This document shows, in pieces, positions 1 to 5,906 of a stretch of 7,364 nt of DNA (positions are counted from its first letter, which is position 1; each line of letters begins with the position of its first letter). Below the pieces are notes generated by a model. It made no database searches. It was not told where the DNA came from and saw only the letters and a list, made by a program, of their open reading frames with translations. Source of the DNA: Acidobacteriota bacterium (GTDB taxonomy: Bacteria > Acidobacteriota > Polarisedimenticolia > J045); the NCBI GenBank assembly GCA_020350085.1, contig CP070706.1, forward strand, positions 1,404,945 through 1,412,308, given 5' to 3'. The position numbers were made by a program, and so were the translations under genes.

Positions 1-1
1 A

Positions 2-223
2 CGGCGCGTGGCGCGCGAGCTCGATCTGCACGGCGAGCTGTTCGACGTCTATCTCGAGCTGTGGCGTCTCGCGCGACGCGAGCACGACTCGTCCGCTTCG
101 CGGGCGTGCCTACGCTCCTTGAGGCATCTCGCCCGGTACTTGGAAGTCTTCCCCCCGCATGCCGATGATCTGCGACGCGCGCTCGACGCGGAAAGTCGGC
201 GCTGTGAGCGAGACGTCGGCTGA
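2..223 (+). CDS. C-terminal end of an unidentified protein (5' end outside window)
   Basis: The reading frame is open from the left edge of the window to a TGA at 221-223, so the true start probably lies upstream. The first possible in-window start is GTG at 8. The visible part, about 73 residues, is helical and rich in Leu, Arg, Asp and Glu (for example FDVYLELWRLARREHD, then RHLARYLEVFPPHADDLRRA), with no membrane segment or recognised motif. Nearly every codon ends in G or C, which supports a real coding region. The gene converges on the DUF971 gene, with 37 bases between the two stops and no clear terminator. I do not recognise the family. It could also be a complete small protein starting at GTG 8, but no ribosome binding site can be judged this close to the edge. 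Confidence 0.6.
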   Translation, partial: RRVARELDLHGELFDVYLELWRLARREHDSSASRACLRSLRHLARYLEVFPPHADDLRRALDAESRRCERDVG

Positions 224-260
224 GCGCTCGAGGAAGCCGGAGCGAGCCGCGACGCGGGCA

Positions 261-566
261 TCATCGCTGGGATTCGGCGATCTGTCGCAAGCGGTCGAAG
301 GCGTACAAGCCGGTCTGGTGCCCGTCGGACCATTGGAACTGGACGGCGTAGCTGCCCACGGGCGAGATGGACAGCGCGCGCAGGCTCTCGGAGACACTCT
401 GCGGGTCCAGTCGCCGCTCGCCGGTGATCTCGTCGACGCACTCGGCGCAAGGACACTCCTGTCGCAGCCGCCGCGCGGACAGGTAGTCCTCGCGGCCGTC
501 GTCCCAAGCGATCCCGATCTCCCCGTTGGGAAAGATCTCGATCGCGCGTGGCCGCGGCCCGCTCAT
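261..566 (-). CDS. DUF971 / GBBH-like N-terminal-domain protein
   Basis: This 101-residue protein consists almost entirely of the DUF971 domain (gamma-butyrobetaine hydroxylase-like N-terminal domain). The domain is found alone in bacteria, fused to Mrp/ApbC-type proteins, or at the front of carnitine-synthesis hydroxylases. Visible signatures are WDDG (21-24), the LRxxCPCAECVDE block with C38, C40 and C43, an ITGERRLDP stretch, VGSYAVQFQWSDGH (H83) and a final GLYAFDRLR. In the eukaryotic hydroxylases three cysteines and one histidine of this domain hold a structural zinc, and all four are present here. The ATG overlaps the queF stop as ATGA, so the two genes are almost certainly co-transcribed and translationally coupled. 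Its role as a stand-alone protein is not established; a link to metal or Fe-S handling is inference from domain fusions. Confidence 0.9.
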   Translation of the reverse strand: MSGPRPRAIEIFPNGEIGIAWDDGREDYLSARRLRQECPCAECVDEITGERRLDPQSVSESLRALSISPVGSYAVQFQWSDGHQTGLYAFDRLRQIAESQR

Positions 567-970
567 CGCGCGTCCGAGCCCGTGGCCGACTCGGGCGCGT
601 CAGGAGTGTCGGGGGGACGCGTACCGATCGACGCCGTGACGCTGGTCGTGATGCCCCCGCGTACGCGGAACAACCCGCACACCTGCAGCCAGATCGGCTC
701 CGCGGCCGCCGCCAGGTCGTCGAGGATGCGGTTGACGACCGCCTCGTGAAAGATCCCCTCATCGCGCCAGGACCACAGGTAGAGCTTGAGCGACTTGAGC
801 TCGATCAGCCGCGACCCGGGCACGTACTCGACCACGATCGTGGCGAAGTCCGGCTGCCCCGTGCGAGGACAAAGACACGTGAACTCCGGCGCCACCATGC
901 GAACTAGATAGGATCGCTGCGGAGCCGGATTGGCAACCGTCTCGAGTTGGCGGCTCGGTGGCTTCGTCAT
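563..970 (-). CDS. queF: NADPH-dependent 7-cyano-7-deazaguanine reductase (preQ0 reductase), short QueF type
   Basis: QueF is a cytosolic T-fold enzyme that reduces the nitrile of preQ0 to the aminomethyl group of preQ1 using two NADPH, the last step before the base is inserted into tRNA on the way to queuosine. The 135-residue product carries the hallmark FTCLCPRTGQPDFATI. The catalytic Cys is C34 and the acid is D41. The QueF motif ELKSLKLY starts at E57, and WSWRDEGIFHE places H75/E76 exactly 42 residues after C34, as in the Bacillus enzyme. VRGGI (103-107) is also present. The ATG at 970 gives the usual short-type N-terminus; the frame stays open far upstream but without family similarity. 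The last ~20 residues (Pro/Asp/Ser-rich) are an unconserved tail. No Shine-Dalgarno is evident before the start. Downstream it overlaps the DUF971 gene by ATGA. Confidence 0.96.
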   Translation of the reverse strand: MTKPPSRQLETVANPAPQRSYLVRMVAPEFTCLCPRTGQPDFATIVVEYVPGSRLIELKSLKLYLWSWRDEGIFHEAVVNRILDDLAAAAEPIWLQVCGLFRVRGGITTSVTASIGTRPPDTPDAPESATGSDAR

Positions 971-1204
971 CGGCAGAAGCAGAGGATGGCCTCGCAGCGC
1001 GGCACGCGCAACATGCTGAAGAACAGCGCACGGCAGATGCGATCCGGCGGCCTGACGCCGGGGCGCCTGCCCCGCAGCCGGTGAACCTCTCCACCCCTGC
1101 TGCCGATACGAGCGTTGGATGGCCGGGCCTGTCCCGGCCCGCCCGTCTCCGAGAGGCACGCCCCGCTGAGTCGGGCGAGTCGGTCGAGTTCGTCCAGTCC
1201 GCCC
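971..1204. other. Spacer between queF and the REC-GGDEF frame, with two GC-rich hairpins
   Basis: This 234-base stretch must hold the promoters for queF (leftward) and for the REC-GGDEF frame (rightward), but no convincing -35/-10 pair is visible on either strand. Two perfect inverted repeats stand out: CGGGGC/GCCCCG at 1059-1064 and 1069-1074 (4-base loop), and GGCCGGG/CCCGGCC at 1121-1127 and 1133-1139 (5-base loop). A short direct repeat of GAGTCGG occurs at about 1168-1182. Neither hairpin has a T-tract, so intrinsic termination is not supported. No preQ1 aptamer could be matched on the queF leader strand. Positions 986-1084 may encode a small protein, listed separately. Confidence 0.5.
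986..1084 (+). CDS. Possible 32-residue basic microprotein
   Basis: An ATG-to-TGA frame of 32 codons lies 15 bases from the divergently oriented queF start. The product is very basic (starts MASQRGTRNMLKNSARQMR and ends GRLPRSR), with about nine Arg/Lys and no acidic residue. About 30 of 32 codons end in G or C, far more than the other plus-strand frames here and similar to the confirmed genes. A weak purine stretch (AGAAG, 975-979) lies six bases before the ATG. The competing explanation is a minus-strand frame (967-1263) that shares the same wobble positions and whose TGA overlaps the queF ATG. Its composition is less gene-like beyond 1085. The family is not recognised, and spurious reading is quite possible. 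Confidence 0.33.
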   Translation: MASQRGTRNMLKNSARQMRSGGLTPGRLPRSR

Positions 1205-2177
1205 ATGCCGGTCGAGCTCGCCAGCGGTCTCGACCGGGCCGGAGGTGTTCGCGCGTTCTCCACGGAGCTGCTCTCGAGGCGCTTGCTCGAAAAGACCCTG
1301 CGCCAGCTCGGTCACGAGGTGCTGTCGACGACGAGCGGCGTGGAAGCGTGGCAGGTGCTGCAGAGCGAGCGCACCAAACTCGTGATTGCGGATTGGATGA
1401 TGCCGCAGATGGACGGCTTGGAGCTCGTGCGGCGCATTCGCACGGAAGAGAAGGATGGCTACATCTACACCATACTGCTGACGTCGATGGACGACAGACA
1501 GGACATCATCGACGGTCTGACCGCGGGCGCGGATGCTTACGTGACCTAACCGTTCGACCGGGCCGAGCTGTTCGTCCGGCTGCGATCGGGTGAGCGGGTG
1601 ATTCCTCTCGAAGAGGAGCTCGCCGAACGAAACGAGCAGCTCCGGCGATTGACGCTCGTCGACGATCCGAGCCAGATCGGCAACCGACGTGCCTTCGACG
1701 AAGCGTTGACCAGGATGCACGAACAAGCGAAGCGGTTCGGCCACCCGCTCAGCGTGTTGATGATCGATATCGATCGGTTTAAGGGCTACAACGACAGACT
1801 CGGGCACAAGGACGGCGACGTGGCGCTGCGCGAGGTGGCGCGGCTGATCCGCGCGGGGATCCGCATGGCCGATTCGTCCTACCGTTACGGCGGCGAGGAG
1901 TTCGTCTGCCTGCTTCCGGAGACGGAGCTGGACGGGGCTGCGGTCGTCGCCGATCGATTGTGCGCGAGCATCGCCCACGCCCGTCTGTCACACCCCGACA
2001 ATCCCCCCCCACGGAGTGATCACGGTCAGCATCGGGGTGGCCAGCATGCGCGCGGGCGATCTTTGCCGTGCCGACGAGATCGTTCAGCGGGCCGATGGTG
2101 CCCTCTACGAAGCGAAATCTCGCGGCCGCAATCGCTGTCACGCGGCGCCGTATCCCCGACCTGCCGTGATCGGCTGA
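1205..2177 (+). pseudogene. Decayed response regulator with GGDEF diguanylate cyclase domain (REC-GGDEF, PleD/WspR-like)
   Basis: An intact homologue would be a two-component output protein whose phosphorylated receiver drives c-di-GMP synthesis from GTP. REC (1-~120, counted from ATG 1205) keeps the phospho-acceptor D63 (ADWMMPQMDG) and T93 (LLTSMDD). However, the acidic pair expected near residues 19-20 reads Ser-Thr. A TAA at 1547-1549 replaces residue 115, exactly the conserved lysine of the xxTKPF motif, 52 residues after D63 as in CheY. The same frame then continues through PFDRAEL, a linker helix and a GGDEF domain with DIDRFK, the I-site RMAD (1862-1873) and GGEEF (1889-1903), five residues apart as is usual. 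At 2003-2010 a run of eight C shifts the frame. With seven C it would read NPPHGVITVSIGVA and then ADGALYEAKSRGRNR, ending at TGA 2175-2177. Three lesions in one gene suggest a pseudogene, though sequencing or assembly error cannot be excluded. GTG 1598 could restart a truncated GGDEF, but that product would lack the C-terminal motifs. Confidence 0.85.
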
Positions 2178-2180
2178 CGC

Positions 2181-2205
2181 GTGCCCCAGGGCACTGCTCG
2201 AGCAG
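2181..2205 (+). other. Adjacent inverted repeats after the GGDEF frame
   Basis: Four bases after the GGDEF stop, GTGCCC/GGGCAC (2181-2186, 2189-2194) form a perfect inverted repeat; as a hairpin it would have a 5-bp stem and 4-base loop. It is followed directly by the 12-base palindrome CTGCTCGAGCAG (2194-2205). No run of T follows, so a standard intrinsic terminator is not supported. The position between two same-strand genes would also suit an operator for the selenoprotein gene. Function is inferred from position only. Confidence 0.3.
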
Positions 2206-2278
2206 CGAGGAGCGTTCGCCGCGGCGAGTCCCTATCATGTTCGTCTTGCGGCCCAGCTCAGTGCCGTGGGTCGATGAC

Positions 2279-2282
2279 GGAG
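2279..2282 (+). promoter_or_regulatory. Ribosome binding site of the selenoprotein gene
   Basis: GGAG lies six bases before ATG 2289, an ordinary Shine-Dalgarno arrangement. It matters because it fixes the start of a gene that would be overlooked: the frame meets a TGA after only ten codons. Confidence 0.6.
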
Positions 2283-2288
2283 CCGGGA

Positions 2289-2519
2289 ATGAACATTCGC
2301 ATCGAATATTGCGGCGTTTGAAACTACTACCCCCGGGCTGCGAGTCTCGCAGCCTTCCTCGAAAAGCATCTCGCCGCCGAGGCTCAGCTCGAGCGCGGCT
2401 CGGACGGCATCTTCGATGTCTGGGTCAACGGCAAGCGCGTGTTCTGCAAGCACGAAGAGGGCGATTTTCCGCGCGAGGATGACGTGCTGCGCCGCATTCG
2501 CTCCGTCACTCAGGACTAG
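2289..2519 (+). CDS. selW: SelW/Rdx-family selenoprotein with in-frame TGA (selenocysteine) in a CxxU motif
   Basis: Read with TGA 2319-2321 as selenocysteine, this is a 76-residue protein ending at TAG 2517. It begins MNIRIEYCGVU (C8, U11), continues NYYPRAASLAAFLEKHL, and ends with the Rdx-type block GIFDVWVNGKRVFCKHEEGD followed by FPREDDVLRRI. This is the full layout of the SelT/SelW/SelH (Rdx) family: a first beta strand, the CxxU/CxxC redox motif, a helix with the conserved AxxLA pattern, and a VxVxGxxVxxK.xGxFP hairpin. These small cytosolic thioredoxin-fold proteins are thought to act in thiol redox; their exact substrates are unknown. Protein-like sequence continues for 65 codons after the TGA in the same frame with strong G/C-ending codon use, so a plain stop is unlikely. 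A SECIS-like hairpin lies just downstream and a good ribosome binding site upstream. The 3' end overlaps the convergent membrane-protein gene by 14 bases. A pseudogene with a Cys-to-stop change (TGC/TGT to TGA) is the main alternative, but the hairpin argues against it. Confidence 0.88.
2319..2354 (+). promoter_or_regulatory. UGA selenocysteine codon with bacterial SECIS element
   Basis: Just after the TGA (2319-2321) the mRNA can form a perfect 8-bp stem, GGCUGCGA (2336-2343) with UCGCAGCC (2347-2354), closed by a three-base loop GUC (2344-2346). The first loop base is a G, placed 22 bases after the UGA. Bacterial SECIS elements lie inside the coding region directly 3' of the UGA, with a short apical loop carrying a G in its first two positions about 16-37 bases downstream. 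All of these conditions are met. The element would be bound by SelB carrying Sec-tRNA and GTP. The stem is maintained while still encoding the conserved AASLAA helix. Confidence 0.82.
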
Positions 2520-4311
2520 CCCTCCCCGCGTCGACGAGCAGCGGTGCATCGGGTCGAGCCCGCGAATCGTAGCGGTGCAGCCGCAGTCGGCGTCCCGTCA
2601 ACGCCAACTCCTCGGTGCCGGTCCATCGCCAGCGCGCGGCGCCTTCGGCGACGAGCGTGCGCCGCGCCACGAGAGCTCCCGAGCTCTCGCCGACGACCTC
2701 CGCCAGCGTCCAACGATCGACTCCCGCTCGGGACAGCCGAGCCAATAGCGCCTCGCCGTCCTCGGACCGGCGGGCATCGAGCATCACCCGCTCCGACCAC
2801 AACGGCGCCGCGAGCTCGGGCAGGTAATCGGTCACGGTGACGATCACCTCGGCGTGCGACGTTCTGGTGGCGAACGCCTGAGCCACGCGCGCGTTACCGC
2901 GGCAGACGTGATGCAGCAGGGCCAGACCAAAAAGCTGCACGGCGACCCCGCTGACGATCGCGGCGCCGATCACGAGCGACTCGCTCCGCCGTCGCGAGCG
3001 GTGCTCGTGAAGATTCACCGCCAACAGCACGCACAACAACACGGCGGCAGGCAGGAAGAACCTCCCGCCCCACTGATAGCCGCCGGGAAGCGGGCTGATC
3101 GCGAGGTATGCGAGCACCGACCACGCGCTGGTGAAGCCGACCAGGCGGCGGAGGATGCGCTCGCGCGTGCAGCCCGGTGAGTCGAGCAGCACCAGCGGCA
3201 GTGTGGCCAGCACCATCCAACCTGCGGTCACCGTGCGCACCGGAAACGCGCCCGCCGGACCGAGCCCGAGCAGCAGCACGCGCCACGCCGGCACGACGAT
3301 CACGGCGAGAAGCGAAGCCGCCACGGCCGTCATCGCCAGCCTCGCGGCGGCGGCGCGCCAGCGCTCTCGGCCCCATACGCTCGAGACCAAAGCCGCGATC
3401 CACAACACGACCGCAGCGGCGCACCACACGTCGGGCGCGAACAGCTCGCGAATCGCCGCCCAACGGCTCGCCGACCAACGCGCGCTCAGCACGCCGTGTC
3501 GGGTCACGTTGGCCGCGATGTGCACCGGAAGCCACACACCGAGCGCCGCGTACTGACCTGCCGCGGCACCGATCAGCCCGGTCGCGGCACCCGTCGTGGC
3601 GATCGCCACGCCGCCGAGACGCCGCCGGAAGGAGCACGCCGCGCTCAGAGGAGCCAGCGCGAGCACCAGCAGGACCGCCGTTTCGGTCCGCGTCCACGCC
3701 GCGGCCGCCAGCAGCAGCCCGGCTGCGAAGAGCGCCCGCATCCGCATCCGCTCGCCGAAGGCGCCGAGCGCGACGAGCCAGACGGCGGCGACCACGAACG
3801 CCGAGGCGATCGCGTGACCCCAGGCCGCGGCCCCGTAAAAACCGAGCGGCGTCGCGAGCAACACGCCGGTCGCGGCCAGCGGAGCAGCGCCCGGTGCCCG
3901 TCGCCAGCGGGCGAGTGCTCCTGCGGCCAGCGCTGTGAGCAGCGCGCCGGCTGCCGGCAGCCAACGCAGCGCACGGGGACCGAGCACTCGGGCCAGCAGG
4001 CCGGACATCAGCGGATAAGGGTAGGGGAAGATCGCTACCAGACCGCGATCGAGCGCGAGCAGAAAGCGCGGCGTGAACGTTCCGCTCGGGTCGATCGGCT
4101 GCGCGGGGTAGTCGATCCGTCGGGGCCACGCGGCACCGGCATCGGCGAAGGCGTTCGCCTGCAGCAGCTTGATGCCGGCATCGCCGGAGAAAAAGCCGGT
4201 CGCCGGCAAAGTGATCACGCTGATCAGCATCGGCAACGCCGCCAAGATCGACAGCCACCACCAGCGCGTGGGCTGCCGAGCGGCGGCGCGCAGCTCAGCG
4301 CGCGGTCGCAT
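2506..4311 (-). CDS. Polytopic membrane protein, GT-C / ArnT-like glycosyltransferase-type
   Basis: The 601-residue product is dominated by hydrophobic Ala/Leu/Val segments, around ten or more likely transmembrane helices, beginning with WWWLSILAALPMLISVITL (about 17-35). The first outside loop carries GDAGIKLLQA (D44), resembling the acidic motif after helix 1 in GT-C enzymes such as ArnT/PMT, which transfer sugars from polyprenyl phosphate in the periplasm. FPYPYPLMSGLLARVLGP (95-112) also fits this class. The last ~130 residues are soluble and Arg-rich. The chosen ATG at 4311 overlaps the upstream gene's stop by 17 bases; the upstream extension to 4437 only mirrors that gene. Its own stop overlaps the selenoprotein gene tail to tail. 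The transferase role is inferred from topology and one motif; it could be another polytopic envelope protein. Confidence 0.75.
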   Translation of the reverse strand: MRPRAELRAAARQPTRWWWLSILAALPMLISVITLPATGFFSGDAGIKLLQANAFADAGAAWPRRIDYPAQPIDPSGTFTPRFLLALDRGLVAIFPYPYPLMSGLLARVLGPRALRWLPAAGALLTALAAGALARWRRAPGAAPLAATGVLLATPLGFYGAAAWGHAIASAFVVAAVWLVALGAFGERMRMRALFAAGLLLAAAAWTRTETAVLLVLALAPLSAACSFRRRLGGVAIATTGAATGLIGAAAGQYAALGVWLPVHIAANVTRHGVLSARWSASRWAAIRELFAPDVWCAAAVVLWIAALVSSVWGRERWRAAAARLAMTAVAASLLAVIVVPAWRVLLLGLGPAGAFPVRTVTAGWMVLATLPLVLLDSPGCTRERILRRLVGFTSAWSVLAYLAISPLPGGYQWGGRFFLPAAVLLCVLLAVNLHEHRSRRRSESLVIGAAIVSGVAVQLFGLALLHHVCRGNARVAQAFATRTSHAEVIVTVTDYLPELAAPLWSERVMLDARRSEDGEALLARLSRAGVDRWTLAEVVGESSGALVARRTLVAEGAARWRWTGTEELALTGRRLRLHRYDSRARPDAPLLVDAGRASPE

Positions 4312-5689
4312 CGCGCTGCTCACAGACGCGTCGCCAGCGCTTGGCGTCCTCGCGCTGCGGCTCGGTGAGATCTGCCGCGTGCTCTCGCGCGAGCAGCGTG
4401 CGCACGCGCGCGCACGACTCGTCGAGGCGGCCCCCATGCCGCTCGATGAGAGTCAGATCCCAGATCAGCTCACCCTGCGGTCGGCCTGCGGGCCCGAGCA
4501 CCTGCGGGAGCCCGTCGCAGCCGCTGCCCGCCGCGGAAGGATCTTCGTCGAGCAACGCCACGAGCGCCGCGTGTTGCAGGCCCGTGCGCCGCTGCCTCAC
4601 GCCCCCCAGCAGGCGACGCGCCTCGCGCCGGTGCGAGGCGCAGCGGGGTTCCTTCTGCGTCTCGCGCGCGTGCGCTCGTTCAATGAGCTCATCGACGTGC
4701 TGGCTTGGTCCGTGCTCCAACGCGAGCAGCAGCAGAGCGTCCCAGGCGCGGGGGTCGGCGTCCGATTCGGCGCGCCGCTCGAGACAGGCGGTCACGGCCG
4801 GGCTGTCCGCCGCCCAGTACGGGTGGCACGCGACCAGCTCGGCCAGCAGCGGGGTGCACCGCTCGGCCTCCCGCTCCATGGCGCAGCTTCGCTCGGGAGC
4901 GAGCCGCCCGTGCGCACCGCAGACGAGATCGGTGAGTTCGGCCGCGACGGCGCCGGCTGTTGGCTGTGAGACGCCCAAGGCCTCCGATGGACGCGACGCG
5001 GCGAGATCCTCCCACCGACCGCAGTCCCAAACCGCGCGCCCATCGACGCGTTCGAAACCGGAGCGCAGCTCGCTGATCACCGGCTCCTCACCGGTGGTAT
5101 CGATGACGAAAAACTGCGGGCCGCGCCGCGAGAGCACGGTGGACAGGCTCAGCCAGTAGCGGCCTCGACCGAGATTCGTCATCCGAGCCCATCTCCCCGC
5201 TCGGCCGATCGCATCCCTCGGCGAGCGCCGCAGCGGGACCAGACGCACCCACCGCCGCCGGTCGGCAACGCGCATCAGATCGAGCAGCACGAAGCGATGC
5301 GGGCGGAAAGGCTCGCACACGCGCAGGCCGAAACGCCATTGCTCATCATCGCTCCACATCAGTCCCGAGCCCAGCTCGTCTTCGTAGCGATAGCGCGCCT
5401 CGTCGAATCGTCCGTGAAGCAGACCCTGCACGATCAGCAGCAGCGCCACGACAGCAACGACAACGCCGCGCGTGGCGGACCGGTCGTCACGAAAAACGGT
5501 CGCTGCCATGACCATGCCGGCCGCGATCAGCGAGCCGAGCAGCGCGAAGCCGAAGCTGACCGTGTCCGGCCGCCGGGCACCGTACTCGGTCGCGCGCAGC
5601 CAGGCCGCGGCAGCCAGCGCGACGTGCAGCGCAGACAACGGCCATAGCAGTGCCGAGGCGCGAAGCACGAGCTTCTCGACGTTCAGCAT
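4295..5689 (-). CDS. Membrane-anchored protein of unknown function with large soluble domain
   Basis: This 464-residue protein starts with three predicted membrane helices (about residues 9-31, 46-65 and 74-92), followed by a soluble region from about 95 to the end. The soluble region is rich in Arg, Glu and Leu and contains about a dozen scattered cysteines (such as LVCGAHGRLAPERSC and LVACHPYWAADSPAVTACLER), a pattern that could reflect disulfides outside the cytoplasm. The second half is helical and repeat-like (LLLLALEHG, AALVALLDED, LIERHGGRLDESCARVR), reminiscent of TPR-type helical hairpins, but no clear repeat consensus can be shown. It is the first gene of a minus-strand pair; its stop overlaps the next gene by 17 bases, implying coupling and a shared envelope task. 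The ATG at 5689 is chosen because helix 1 follows directly. Family not recognised. Confidence 0.75.
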   Translation of the reverse strand: MLNVEKLVLRASALLWPLSALHVALAAAAWLRATEYGARRPDTVSFGFALLGSLIAAGMVMAATVFRDDRSATRGVVVAVVALLLIVQGLLHGRFDEARYRYEDELGSGLMWSDDEQWRFGLRVCEPFRPHRFVLLDLMRVADRRRWVRLVPLRRSPRDAIGRAGRWARMTNLGRGRYWLSLSTVLSRRGPQFFVIDTTGEEPVISELRSGFERVDGRAVWDCGRWEDLAASRPSEALGVSQPTAGAVAAELTDLVCGAHGRLAPERSCAMEREAERCTPLLAELVACHPYWAADSPAVTACLERRAESDADPRAWDALLLLALEHGPSQHVDELIERAHARETQKEPRCASHRREARRLLGGVRQRRTGLQHAALVALLDEDPSAAGSGCDGLPQVLGPAGRPQGELIWDLTLIERHGGRLDESCARVRTLLAREHAADLTEPQREDAKRWRRVCEQRDATAR

Positions 5690-5725
5690 GCGTTCGCTCG
5701 GTTCATCCCTCGAGCCCTCTGCCCC

Positions 5726-5759
5726 GTGCGCGCCGTGACCGGGTGCGCGTCGTGACCGG
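5726..5759. repeat. Tandem direct repeat, two 17-bp units
   Basis: GTGCGCGCCGTGACCGG (5726-5742) is followed without gap by GTGCGCGTCGTGACCGG (5743-5759), differing at one position of 17. It lies 37-70 bases upstream of the ATG of the minus-strand membrane-protein operon, where a tandem pair of regulator sites would sit. The 17-bp period is not a whole number of helical turns, so it may instead be a chance duplication. Confidence 0.6.
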
Positions 5760-5803
5760 CTTTCCGGCGCGCCGAGCGGCTGTGGTCGCTGAAATCGGCC
5801 GCT

Positions 5804-5811
5804 GGTATTCT
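5804..5811 (+). promoter_or_regulatory. Possible -10 element (extended type) of the rightward transcript
   Basis: TATTCT at 5806-5811 is preceded by a TG one base upstream, resembling an extended -10 box in otherwise very GC-rich sequence. The matching -35 region (about 5783-5788, TGGTCG) is poor. It would drive transcription through the hairpin cluster and into the 6030 gene with a leader of about 210 bases. Weak, position-based call. Confidence 0.25.
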
Positions 5812-5906
5812 GCTTAGCTTGGGTTCGCCCGGATCATTCATGAACCTTCGAGAAGAAGCGTTGTGGATGCCTGCTGGATGGCCCGCACGTAAGGATTCGC
5901 GACCGC

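Noticed and set aside
971..1100. preQ1 riboswitch in the queF leader
   Set aside because: No preQ1-I or preQ1-II core could be matched on the leader strand, and the hairpins are simple GC inverted repeats.
1121..1139. Intrinsic terminator
   Set aside because: A perfect hairpin, but not followed by a T-tract and not located after a gene end on either strand.
967..1263. Minus-strand 98-residue frame ending in an ATGA overlap with queF
   Set aside because: It is tempting because of the overlap, but it runs antisense into the receiver domain and its composition beyond 1085 is not gene-like. It is kept only as the rival to the small plus-strand ORF.
1547..1549. Recoding of the TAA stop in the receiver domain
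   Set aside because: No recoding of TAA is expected. Only UGA is recoded for selenocysteine, and here the expected residue is lysine. The additional frameshift supports plain decay or sequence error.
563..1978. Long minus-strand frame reaching from queF back across the REC-GGDEF gene
   Set aside because: Only the last 135 codons match QueF. The rest is antisense to the REC-GGDEF gene and has no family-like sequence.
2235..2549. Minus-strand 104-residue open frame over the SelW gene
   Set aside because: It is the antisense mirror of the selenoprotein frame. The plus-strand read-through gives a recognisable family, a ribosome binding site and a SECIS hairpin.
2894..4261. Large Arg-rich open frames on both strands within the GT-C-like gene
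   Set aside because: They are by-products of high GC content. Only the 2506-4311 frame gives hydrophobic membrane helices.
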